DNA of 21,437 bases from an uncultured Clostridia bacterium. Its GTDB lineage: Bacteria > Bacillota > Clostridia > Christensenellales > Aristaeellaceae. Positions 14,817 through 20,201 of the stretch are shown piece after piece; position 1 is the stretch's first letter, and each line of letters opens with the position of its first letter. The notes beneath the pieces were generated by a model. That model was given only the letters and a program-made list of their open reading frames with translations. It was not told the origin of the DNA and ran no database searches. The stretch is from contig CAKTTL010000046.1 of assembly GCA_934615235.1 (NCBI GenBank), forward strand, positions 1 to 21,437. The letters are read 5' to 3'. Both the position numbers and the translations under genes were made by a program.

Positions 14817-15989
14817 TTACTCCTTTATCTGCCCAGCAAATAAAATTCGTCCGTCCTCCGTCACGGCGGCGCAATAGGTCTCCGCCGCCTCAATCGACGC
14901 GACGTTTTCCCAGCCGCGCACCTGCGCGGCAATTTTCTCATCGCCCGCGCAAAGCACCGTCCCGTCTTCCCGCAGGCCGAGCGCGAAAGCTTCGCCCAGC
15001 TTTACGTCCGTAAGCCCCGTCCAGTCCGCGACCTGCGCCTGCAGCGTCTCGGGCCAGGCAATCGCCGTTCCGTCAATGCGCGCGCCGATCAGACGCATAT
15101 TGTCCCACGCGAGCCGGCTGCCGGCCGCGCTTTTGCAGATATCGACGCGCGAAAGCCCCGTCCAGTCGCCTTCGGTGCGCAAAAGCTCCGTCCGCTTCCC
15201 CAGATCGAGCGGAATCTCGCCCATCACGCCGCCCGGGCCAGCGCTCAGCTCGCCCTGCGTGTTCAGCAGCAGAATAAACGGCCCGAAGCACGCCGCCTGC
15301 GCCACCTCGCTCACATGCGGTATGCCGGCCGGCTCGAATAAATACCCGCTCTCAGCCGGGCGCCCGCCGCCGAACAGCACCTTCGTATCCGTTACGAAAA
15401 CGCAGCCGTCCGCCGTATCGGACGCAATCAGCCGCACGGGAAGCTCCGTGTACGGCTTGTCCCCGTCCAGCAGCTTCCGAATGCCCCACTGCCAGAGCGC
15501 ACCGTCTTCTTTGGCCGCAACATACGTCCGCAGCCCCGCACCGATATCGCGTACCCCGCTCAGCCCGGCAAATCGCTCCGTCATCTCCTCGGAATCGTAG
15601 AACCCGACCTCCGCGCCGGAAACCGTGCCGTCCGCATGCAGCGCCATATATCCATTGTTGTTCAGCGCAGCCTTCGTAATGTCGCGGCTGTCCGCGTCCG
15701 TCACGTCCACAAACTTCGCCATCACCCAGCCTTCGCGGCGGGAACCGTTCTGTACCGGCCGCCTGTAAATTACAACGCGATACCACTCCTGCCCCTTCGC
15801 ATCCGTTTCACTGCCGGAAATGAAGACGTTCTGCCCCTGCTCCGCGCGGAAAATCAAATCCCCGCCCGCACTCTTTCGAATGTTCACCGCGTCCGCGTTG
15901 ATCGAGCCGAACCCGACCGTTTCCGCCCGCGCCAGAACGCCCGCACAAAGCGCCGCCAGCAGCACCGCAATCGCAATCGCCCGTTTCAT
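14817..15989 (-). CDS. Exported SH3-like / RCC1-like repeat protein
   Basis: This 390-residue protein starts with a signal peptide (MKRAIAIAVLLAALCAGVLA, cleaved probably after Ala-Arg-Ala). Residues about 25-95 look like a bacterial SH3 (SH3b) domain: INADAVNIRKSAGGD is the typical opening and EGWVMAKFVDV the closing strand. The rest contains degenerate RCC1-type repeats such as YMALHADGTVSGAEVGF, ALGLREDGTVLCAGDEKI and AAVTEDGRILFAGQ, expected to fold as a beta-propeller-like structure. SH3b domains often bind peptidoglycan, so it is likely located at the cell wall. GGGAGGGG precedes the ATG. No clear promoter is seen. The function is unknown. Confidence 0.85.
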   Translation of the reverse strand: MKRAIAIAVLLAALCAGVLARAETVGFGSINADAVNIRKSAGGDLIFRAEQGQNVFISGSETDAKGQEWYRVVIYRRPVQNGSRREGWVMAKFVDVTDADSRDITKAALNNNGYMALHADGTVSGAEVGFYDSEEMTERFAGLSGVRDIGAGLRTYVAAKEDGALWQWGIRKLLDGDKPYTELPVRLIASDTADGCVFVTDTKVLFGGGRPAESGYLFEPAGIPHVSEVAQAACFGPFILLLNTQGELSAGPGGVMGEIPLDLGKRTELLRTEGDWTGLSRVDICKSAAGSRLAWDNMRLIGARIDGTAIAWPETLQAQVADWTGLTDVKLGEAFALGLREDGTVLCAGDEKIAAQVRGWENVASIEAAETYCAAVTEDGRILFAGQIKE

Positions 15990-16074
15990 CCGTATACCCC
16001 TCCCGTCCTTTTATCCGTCCCCTCATATAACGCCCCACCCCGCCAAAACCATGCAATTCCCCCAAAAAGCGGCA

Positions 16075-16182
16075 GCGCCGCCCGCCCCTCTCTCCGAGGG
16101 GCGGACGGCGCAAATCGGCTTTCTTCGAAGGGGGATCCAAGGGGGAAACCTTCTTTCTCCTGAAAGAAGGTTTCCCCCTTGG
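16075..16182. repeat. Two adjacent palindromes, REP/MITE-like
   Basis: The region 15990-16185 has no gene. It holds two inverted repeats 25 bp apart. The first (16075-16090 with 16096-16111) is a 16-bp stem with one mismatch. The second (16137-16157 with 16162-16182, loop TCCT) is a perfect 21-bp stem rich in GGGGGAAACCTTCTTTC. Neither is followed by a T-run in either direction, so they are not ordinary terminators. The second ends 3 bp from the stop codon of the binding-protein gene. The C/T-rich CTTTCTTTC core recurs in the palindrome at 21381-21416. Confidence 0.6.
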
Positions 16183-16185
16183 CCG

Positions 16186-17016
16186 TCACTCCACAACGCC
16201 GCCTTCAACCACAAGGTTGTCCGGGTTCACAGCTTCGCCGTAAACGTCCTTGAGCGTCGCGTCGAAATCGGCGTGGAAGAAGTTTTCTTCGGCCAGTTTG
16301 ACGATTTCGTCGTTGATGAAGGCGAGCACGGTTTCGTTGCCCTTCTGCACGGCGGGCGCAATCGTGTCGAGGCTGCCGAGGGATTCAATGCCCACGGTGA
16401 AGCCGGGGTTGTCGAGCGCCCAGGCAAGCACTTCGGTGTTGTCGGTGGAAAGCGCGTCTCCGCGGCCGTCGAGCAGGGCGTTGAACGCTTCGGTATAGGT
16501 GTCGAACTTGAGCAGCTTCACTTCCGGATGGTTCTCGGTGAAGTACGTTTCAGCCGTCGTGCCCTTGCTGACGATCAGCGTCTTGCCGTCCAGCTGCGCA
16601 ACGTCGGTGATCAGCGCGCCGTCGGGCGAAACCACGCCCAGCGCAACTTTCATATAAGGCAGCGCGAAATCAACCACTTCGGCGCGCTCAGGCGTGACGG
16701 TAAAGTTCGCAAGGATAATATCCACCTTCGCGGAGGTCAGATATTCGACGCGGTTCGGCGCGTCCACGGAAACGAGCTTGAGCTCCGTGCCCAGATCTTC
16801 CGCCAGCCGGCGGGCGAAATATACGTCGTAGCCCTGATAATCGCCGTTTTCATCGACATAGCCGAAGGGCTTCTTGTCGGAGAACACGCCGACGACCAGC
16901 TCGCCGCTTTCTTTGATTTCATCCAGCGTACGGGCGGTGGAAGCGGCGAAGGCCGAGGAGACGGTCAGAAGCGCAAATGCAAGAACGAGTGCAAAAACCT
17001 TCACGAGCTTTTTCAT
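16186..17016 (-). CDS. Cysteine-type ABC transporter substrate-binding protein (CjaA-like)
   Basis: This protein has 276 residues from the ATG at 17016, which has AGAAGGA seven bases upstream. The frame extends 61 codons further, but that part is the attenuated leader. It is a family 3 periplasmic-type binding protein with GVFSDKKPFGYVDENG and GYDVYFARRLAEDLG at the N-terminal lobe, then VDIILANFTVTPERAEVVDF, MKVALGVVSPDG and RGDALSTDNTEVLAWAL. These segments closely resemble, from memory, Campylobacter CjaA, a cysteine-binding protein. The signal peptide ends Ser-Ala-Phe-Ala with no lipobox Cys, which is unusual for a Gram-positive binding protein that is normally lipid-anchored. It lies downstream of its permease and ATPase genes but has its own promoter, leader peptide and terminator, consistent with a need for more copies than the membrane parts. 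Confidence 0.92.
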   Translation of the reverse strand: MKKLVKVFALVLAFALLTVSSAFAASTARTLDEIKESGELVVGVFSDKKPFGYVDENGDYQGYDVYFARRLAEDLGTELKLVSVDAPNRVEYLTSAKVDIILANFTVTPERAEVVDFALPYMKVALGVVSPDGALITDVAQLDGKTLIVSKGTTAETYFTENHPEVKLLKFDTYTEAFNALLDGRGDALSTDNTEVLAWALDNPGFTVGIESLGSLDTIAPAVQKGNETVLAFINDEIVKLAEENFFHADFDATLKDVYGEAVNPDNLVVEGGVVE

Positions 17017-17069
17017 ATTCAAAATCCTTCTTTCTGTTTTTTCGAAGTTTTTATGGCGCTTTCTTCTCT

Positions 17070-17096
17070 CGGGCGTCGACACTCGTCTCTCGCCCG
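17070..17096 (-). other. Hairpin in the 5' untranslated region of the binding-protein mRNA
   Basis: CGGGCG (17070-17075) pairs with CGCCCG (17091-17096), with an inner GAC/GTC pairing. No T-run follows. It lies between the attenuator and the start codon at 17016 and could protect the processed or full-length mRNA from 5' decay. This is a suggestion only. Confidence 0.35.
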
Positions 17097-17148
17097 GCTG
17101 GGGATCCGCCTGCGTTTCATCTTTTCTCTTCCCCTTTCGCAAACAATC

Positions 17149-17181
17149 AAAAAACGGGATGAACGTTGCCGTCCATCCCGT
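17149..17181 (-). terminator. Attenuator terminator before the binding-protein gene
   Basis: On the minus strand a 12-bp stem (5' arm 17181-17170 ACGGGATGGACG, 3' arm 17165-17154 CGTTCATCCCGT, one G-U pair) closes a GCAA tetraloop and is followed by six T (17149-17154, the first also pairing). It begins exactly 22 nt after the stop codon of the Cys-rich leader ORF and lies 132 nt before the structural gene start, so it must be read through for the gene to be expressed. Confidence 0.85.
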
Positions 17182-17244
17182 CTGCGCCTTTGTTTTCACG
17201 GCCTTACGCCGCTACGCCAAAAAGCCCGGCTGACGATGGACAGC
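17168..17244 (-). promoter_or_regulatory. Predicted antiterminator pairing, leader 1
   Basis: GCTGTCCATC (17244-17235, minus strand), which begins 10 nt after the third consecutive Cys codon, can pair over 10 bp (one G-U) with GATGGACGGC (17177-17168), most of the 5' arm of the terminator. The two structures exclude each other. A further GTC/GAC pairing is possible across a 2-nt bulge. An alternative partner for the same strand is GTGGACGG (17306-17299) at the leader ribosome binding site. Pairings were found by eye and energies were not computed. Confidence 0.6.
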
Positions 17245-17296
17245 GGGAACGGGAACAACAACACATCATCATAGAACGCTGCATCGTGTTCGCCAT
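17204..17296 (-). CDS. Cys-rich leader peptide 1 (30 aa) of the binding-protein gene
   Basis: This short ORF begins MANTMQRSMMMCCCSRSRC and ends GLFGVAA. Its ribosome binding site GGGAGGTGG, six bases before the ATG, is among the best in the window. Codons 9-11 are Met-Met-Met and codons 12-14 are Cys-Cys-Cys (all TGT, 17255-17263); codon 19 is a fourth Cys. It lies between a perfect consensus promoter and a Rho-independent terminator, upstream of the cysteine-type binding-protein gene. This is the arrangement of an amino-acid attenuator, where ribosome stalling at Cys codons would favour the antiterminator. The run of three Met might add response to methionine, but I consider Cys primary. 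No signal peptide or domain is present. Confidence 0.75.
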   Translation of the reverse strand: MANTMQRSMMMCCCSRSRCPSSAGLFGVAA

Positions 17297-17344
17297 GTCC
17301 GTCCACCTCCCAGTTAATCTACAATCCCTATCGGAATTGTCTGT

Positions 17345-17373
17345 ATTATAAACCCGGTTCCGAATTTTGTCAA
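17345..17373 (-). promoter_or_regulatory. Perfect consensus promoter for leader 1 and the binding-protein gene
   Basis: TTGACA (17368-17373, minus strand) is followed by 17 bp and TATAAT (17345-17350), both perfect. The -35 box overlaps the TGA stop codon of the ATPase gene. A small hairpin CAATTCC/GGGATTG (one G-U, loop GATA) lies at the expected 5' end of the transcript (about 17319-17336). Confidence 0.88.
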
Positions 17374-18134
17374 GCGTTTTCCTGCAAATTTTTTGCTTCA
17401 TAGGAAAAGCTCTGCAGGAACTGCCTTGCGCGCTCCGTCTTCGGATGATGGAAAAATTCTTCCGGCGCGCTCTCTTCCACGACAAGGCCGCCCTCGAGGA
17501 ACACGACCCGATCGGCCACGGCCTCGGCGAAGCGCATCTCGTGCGTGACGATCGCCATCGTCATCCCGGAGCGCGCCAGGTCGATCACCACGCCCAACAC
17601 CTCGTGCACCATTTCCGGGTCGAGCGCGGCGGTGATTTCGTCCAGCAGCAGAATTTCCGGGTGCATCAGCATCGCGCGCACCAGCGCGACGCGCTGCTTC
17701 TGTCCGCCCGAAAGCTGGCGCGGCAGCGCATGGATTTTATCCTGCAGCCCCACGCGCGCAAGCAGCGCCTCCGCCTCGGGGATCACCTCGGCCTTCTTCC
17801 GGCGCAGCACCTTCGTCGGGCCCAGAAGCAGGTTGTCCAGCACGTCCATATGCGGGAAAAGGTCGTAGCTCTGAAAAACCATGCCGATCTTCTGCCGGAC
17901 GAGATGCAGGTCCTTTTTCTTTTCATGGATGGCTTCGCCATTGAGCAGCACCTCGCCGCCGTCAATCGTCTCCAGACCGTTCAGGCAGCGCAGCAGCGTC
18001 GACTTGCCGCACCCCGACGGCCCGACGATCACGACCACCTCGCCCCTGCCGACCTCCAGAGAAACATCCTTCAAAACGGGCTGCCCGTCAAACTGCTTGC
18101 GCAGATGGCGCGCCTGCAGAACATAATTCGCCAT
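17370..18134 (-). CDS. Polar amino-acid ABC transporter ATPase (cysteine-type importer)
   Basis: This 254-residue cytoplasmic ATPase has Walker A GPSGCGKST (38-46), the Q-loop Gln88 in MVFQSYDLFPH, signature LSGGQKQR (141-148), Walker B ILLLDE (161-166) and the switch His198 in IVTHEM. It matches the GlnQ/polar-amino-acid uptake class in length and in the LFPHMDVLDNL segment. Walker B continues as DEITAALDPE where most relatives have DEPTSALDPE; this is a mild variant. AAAGGAGGA precedes the ATG and directly follows the permease stop codon. It powers import with the two upstream permeases and the downstream binding protein. Confidence 0.95.
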   Translation of the reverse strand: MANYVLQARHLRKQFDGQPVLKDVSLEVGRGEVVVIVGPSGCGKSTLLRCLNGLETIDGGEVLLNGEAIHEKKKDLHLVRQKIGMVFQSYDLFPHMDVLDNLLLGPTKVLRRKKAEVIPEAEALLARVGLQDKIHALPRQLSGGQKQRVALVRAMLMHPEILLLDEITAALDPEMVHEVLGVVIDLARSGMTMAIVTHEMRFAEAVADRVVFLEGGLVVEESAPEEFFHHPKTERARQFLQSFSYEAKNLQENA

Positions 18135-18149
18135 TTTCTTCTTCCTCCT

Positions 18150-18824
18150 TTATGCCCAGCGCTTTTCCAGCCTGCCCGCCAGCAGCGAAATCGGCCAGCA
18201 GACGAAAAAATACAGGAAGAACACCACGCCGTAAATCCAGACCGCCGCCTGCGGCGAATCATAGCGCGCCGCGTCGATAATCTGCTGCGCCACCTTCAGC
18301 ACCTCGACCACGCCGATGAGCATGACAAGCGAAGTCGTCTTGATCATGCGCGTGGCAAGGTTGATCGATTGCGGGATGAGCCGGCGCATCGTCTGCGGGA
18401 TGAGCACATAGCGGTAGATCTGCGCTTTTGTCAGCCCCAGCGCGGCCGCGCTTTCAATCTGATGCCGCGGCACGGACGTCAGCGCGCCGCGCACCAGATC
18501 GCCCATCTCCCCCACGCCCCAGAACGTGAAGACGATTACCGCCGCCGCCTCGCCGGAAAGCTGGATATCGAACGCCTTCGCCAGCCCAAAATACACCAGA
18601 AACAGCAGCACCAGCTGCGGCACGATGCGAATCGTTTCCAGCCACAGGCGGCACAGCGCGCGCGTGACCGGGTTTTTCAGCGTCATCACCACGCCCAGCA
18701 AAAGCCCCAGCGCGACGGACAGCGCAATCGACGCGAGCGACAGCTCCAGCGTCACCCACAAACCGCCCATCAGCCGCGCAAAATTGCGCCCCTTAAACAG
18801 CACGCTGATCGCCAAATCCGGCAT
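18150..18824 (-). CDS. Amino-acid ABC transporter permease (second subunit)
   Basis: This protein has 224 residues from the ATG at 18824, which has AAAGGAGG eight bases upstream. A TTG six codons further upstream would place the ribosome binding site inside the gene. It has about five membrane segments of the HEQRO (His/Glu/Gln/Arg/opine) permease family, starting with GGLWVTLELSLASIALSVALG, and the EAA loop GALTSVPRHQIESAAALGLTKAQIYRYVLIPQ that contacts the ATPase. Its start lies 32 bp inside the end of the preceding permease gene, so the two are translationally coupled and probably form a heterodimer in the membrane. Confidence 0.93.
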   Translation of the reverse strand: MPDLAISVLFKGRNFARLMGGLWVTLELSLASIALSVALGLLLGVVMTLKNPVTRALCRLWLETIRIVPQLVLLFLVYFGLAKAFDIQLSGEAAAVIVFTFWGVGEMGDLVRGALTSVPRHQIESAAALGLTKAQIYRYVLIPQTMRRLIPQSINLATRMIKTTSLVMLIGVVEVLKVAQQIIDAARYDSPQAAVWIYGVVFFLYFFVCWPISLLAGRLEKRWA

Positions 18825-19464
18825 AGCGCATCCTCCTTTCAATCGCGGTGAACACGAGCGAGAGCGGCAGCAGAATCACCAGATAAGCGATTACGAGCAT
18901 GAAAAGCGCCTCGTCCGTCTTGTAATACATGCCGATCAGGTCCTTCGCCACGTACATCAGATCGGCCAGCGCCACGGCGCTGAAAACGCTCGTCTCCTTC
19001 AAAAGAAAGATCACGTTCGCCCCGATCGCCGGCACGGCCGTCGCCAGCGCCTGCGGGAGGATAACGTAGCGGATATTCTGCCAGTGCGTCAGCCCCAGGC
19101 AAAGCCCCGATTCCTCCTGCACCCGGTCGACGCTCTCCAGCCCGCTGCGCAGCGCCTCAGCCATATACGCCCCGCCCAGAAACGTCAGCCCGACCGTCGC
19201 GCACGTTTCCGCGCTCAGCTTTACGCCGATTTTCGGCAGGCCGAAATAAAGGAAGAAAAGCTGCACCAGCAGCGGCGTATTGCGCGCCAGCTGAATATAC
19301 GCGCCCGCAATCTGCCGCAGCGCCGGTACACGGAAATACCTCGCCAGGCAGCAGAGCGCGCCCAGCGCGATAGAAAGCAAAATCCCCGCGCAGCCGATGC
19401 GCAGCGTCAGCCCGGCGGCTTCCACGTACATCGGCGCGTATTTCCCGATAAACGACCAGTCCAT
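18793..19464 (-). CDS. Amino-acid ABC transporter permease (first subunit)
   Basis: This protein has 223 residues from the ATG at 19464, five bases after GGGAGGGAG. An upstream in-frame alternative would start inside the attenuator terminator. It is a HEQRO-family permease: GLTLRIGCAGILLSIALGALCC and the following AYIQLARNTPLLVQLFFLYFGLP are family signatures, and the EAA loop is GLESVDRVQEESGLCLGLTHWQNIRYVILPQ. It is the first structural gene of the import operon. It sits just 18 bp downstream of a Rho-independent terminator that is preceded by a Cys-containing leader ORF, so its expression is probably attenuated. Confidence 0.93.
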   Translation of the reverse strand: MDWSFIGKYAPMYVEAAGLTLRIGCAGILLSIALGALCCLARYFRVPALRQIAGAYIQLARNTPLLVQLFFLYFGLPKIGVKLSAETCATVGLTFLGGAYMAEALRSGLESVDRVQEESGLCLGLTHWQNIRYVILPQALATAVPAIGANVIFLLKETSVFSAVALADLMYVAKDLIGMYYKTDEALFMLVIAYLVILLPLSLVFTAIERRMRYAGFGDQRAV

Positions 19465-19482
19465 TTTCTCCCTCCCTGCAAC

Positions 19483-19515
19483 AAAAAAGCGGCGGGCCGT
19501 CATTCAGCCCGCCGC
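19483..19515 (-). terminator. Attenuator terminator before the permease-permease-ATPase operon
   Basis: On the minus strand GCGGCGGGC (19515-19507) pairs perfectly with GCCCGCCGC (19497-19489) across a 9-nt loop and is followed by six T (19483-19488). It starts 22 nt after the stop codon of leader ORF 2 and ends 18 bp before the permease ATG. No gene ends here in either direction, so it can only act within a leader. Confidence 0.85.
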
Positions 19516-19571
19516 GTCTTTCCTTTTTATGGGAATATCAGCATACGCAAAAAAGCACAGGCAGATGACGG
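19497..19571 (-). promoter_or_regulatory. Predicted antiterminator pairing, leader 2
   Basis: CCGTCAT (19571-19565, minus strand) pairs perfectly with ATGACGG (19503-19497) in the terminator loop and first base of its 3' arm. After a 2x3 internal loop, GCCTGT (19562-19557) pairs with GCGGGC (19512-19507), the distal six bases of the terminator 5' arm, with two G-U pairs. The helix starts 17 nt after the Cys-Cys codon pair. It excludes the terminator. Energies were not computed, and it is weaker evidence than for leader 1 because the terminator stem is very GC-rich. Confidence 0.45.
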
Positions 19572-19624
19572 AATTTCATCTCCTGAGAGCAACAAGAGCT
19601 CCATTTGCCCGTTTTCGCGTACAT
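19538..19624 (-). CDS. Cys-containing leader peptide 2 (28 aa) of the ABC importer operon
   Basis: This short ORF starts MYAKTGKWSSCCSQEM and ends LFCVC just before TGA. The ribosome binding site GGGGAG is nine bases before the ATG. Cys codons occupy positions 11, 12, 26 and 28 (TGT, TGC, TGC, TGC), which is 4 of 28 residues and far above normal frequency. It sits between a consensus promoter and a terminator, upstream of the permease genes, with the same 22-nt spacing from stop codon to terminator as leader 1. A second overlapping frame beginning at 19604 contains four Leu codons but has no ribosome binding site. Stalling at Cys11-Cys12 would leave the antiterminator strand at 19557-19571 free. 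Confidence 0.68.
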   Translation of the reverse strand: MYAKTGKWSSCCSQEMKFRHLPVLFCVC

Positions 19625-19657
19625 GCTTTCAATCTCCCCGTTTGAGTCTGCGCGATT

Positions 19658-19686
19658 ATCATACGCCCTTTTGTCCATCATGTCAA
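19658..19686 (-). promoter_or_regulatory. Promoter for leader 2 and the permease-permease-ATPase operon
   Basis: TTGACA (19681-19686, minus strand) is followed by 17 bp and TATGAT (19658-19663). Transcription would start near 19651, 27 nt before the leader ATG. It lies between the rhaM-like stop codon (19712) and the leader. Confidence 0.82.
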
Positions 19687-19711
19687 TAGGAAATCGTGCA
19701 GGATCCGCAGT

Positions 19712-20026
19712 TTATTGATGCAGAAACACCTGTTTCAGCTGCGGCTGCGCGCCGGTTTCCGGATCGCGCTCCATGACCATGACGTCCTTCATATACGCGT
19801 CCCAGCGAGCGTTAACCTCGCTCTCGGCCTGCACGCGGCACGCCCGCTCCAGGTCTTCGCATTCATAATAGCCGAAAAGCTCGTCCCCGACGTTCCAGAT
19901 CGTGTAGTTGTGTACCCCGGCCTCGTTGAGCATCTCGGTCATCTCCGGCCAGATTGCGTTGTGGCGGCGGATATATTCGTCCAGCATCCCGGGCCTGACC
20001 CGCGCGCGCCATGCGTATCGTTCCAT
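19712..20026 (-). CDS. rhaM: L-rhamnose mutarotase family protein
   Basis: This 104-residue protein matches the RhaM/RhaU family in length and motifs: MERYAWRARVRPGMLDEYIRRH carries the His used in catalysis, followed by AIWPEMTEMLNEAGVHNYTIW, GDELFGYYECED and, near the end, RWDAYMKDVM. The family interconverts alpha and beta anomers of L-rhamnose or related sugars as a small ferredoxin-like dimer. No other rhamnose gene (isomerase, kinase, aldolase) is in the window, so the sugar could be different. GGGAGGA lies nine bases before the ATG. The promoter contains a palindrome that looks like an operator. Confidence 0.9.
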   Translation of the reverse strand: MERYAWRARVRPGMLDEYIRRHNAIWPEMTEMLNEAGVHNYTIWNVGDELFGYYECEDLERACRVQAESEVNARWDAYMKDVMVMERDPETGAQPQLKQVFLHQ

Positions 20027-20056
20027 GTTTCATTCCTCCCGAGTATCGTTTTCTTC

Positions 20057-20085
20057 ATTTTATGGCGCTAAAGCGCCGGTGTCAA
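20057..20085 (-). promoter_or_regulatory. rhaM promoter with a palindromic operator in its spacer
   Basis: TTGACA (20080-20085, minus strand), a 17-bp spacer and TAAAAT (20057-20062) form a strong promoter. The spacer contains the palindrome GGCGCTTTAGCGCC (minus strand, 20064-20077; 6-bp arms, 2-bp centre), well placed for a repressor. A separate GCAAAC/GTTTGC inverted repeat (20089-20094 and 20104-20109) lies just upstream. Confidence 0.75.
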
Positions 20086-20160
20086 TGCGCAAACTTCGCT
20101 TTTGTTTGCAAATCAAATACGAATCGTTCACAAACCGGACACACCTTGGAAAAAAATCGG

Positions 20161-20169
20161 TGTTATCAT
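20161..20169 (+). promoter_or_regulatory. Extended -10 candidate for the HtrA-like gene
   Basis: TGTTATCAT (20161-20169) fits the extended -10 pattern TGnTATAAT. No good -35 is seen at the right distance. It lies 32 bp upstream of the ATG and resembles the extended -10 elements at 1543 and 11799. Confidence 0.35.
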
Positions 20170-20201
20170 TCCTCTCGTAACCGAAAAGGAGGTTGACAGA
20201 T

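Noticed and set aside
17019..17120. Basic 33-residue ORF starting MKRRRIPSR between the attenuator and the binding-protein gene
   Set aside because: It has a moderate purine-rich upstream sequence but no strong ribosome binding site, no clustered regulatory codons, and an Arg/Lys content expected from GC-rich leader RNA. It is possible but not supported.
17017..17199. Upstream extension of the binding-protein gene to 17199
   Set aside because: It would read through the attenuator hairpin and put 61 charged residues before a complete signal peptide; the ATG at 17016 has AGAAGGA.
17017..17345. Cys T-box or SAM riboswitch upstream of the binding-protein gene
   Set aside because: No T-box TGGNACCGCG sequence and no recognisable S-box core or specifier-loop layout was seen; the short ORF with Cys codons explains the terminator better.
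19527..19604. Alternative leader frame with four Leu codons (starts MELLLL) in leader 2
   Set aside because: It lacks a ribosome binding site, while the Cys frame has GGGGAG at good spacing and fits the cysteine-type transporter. Kept as the main alternative to test.
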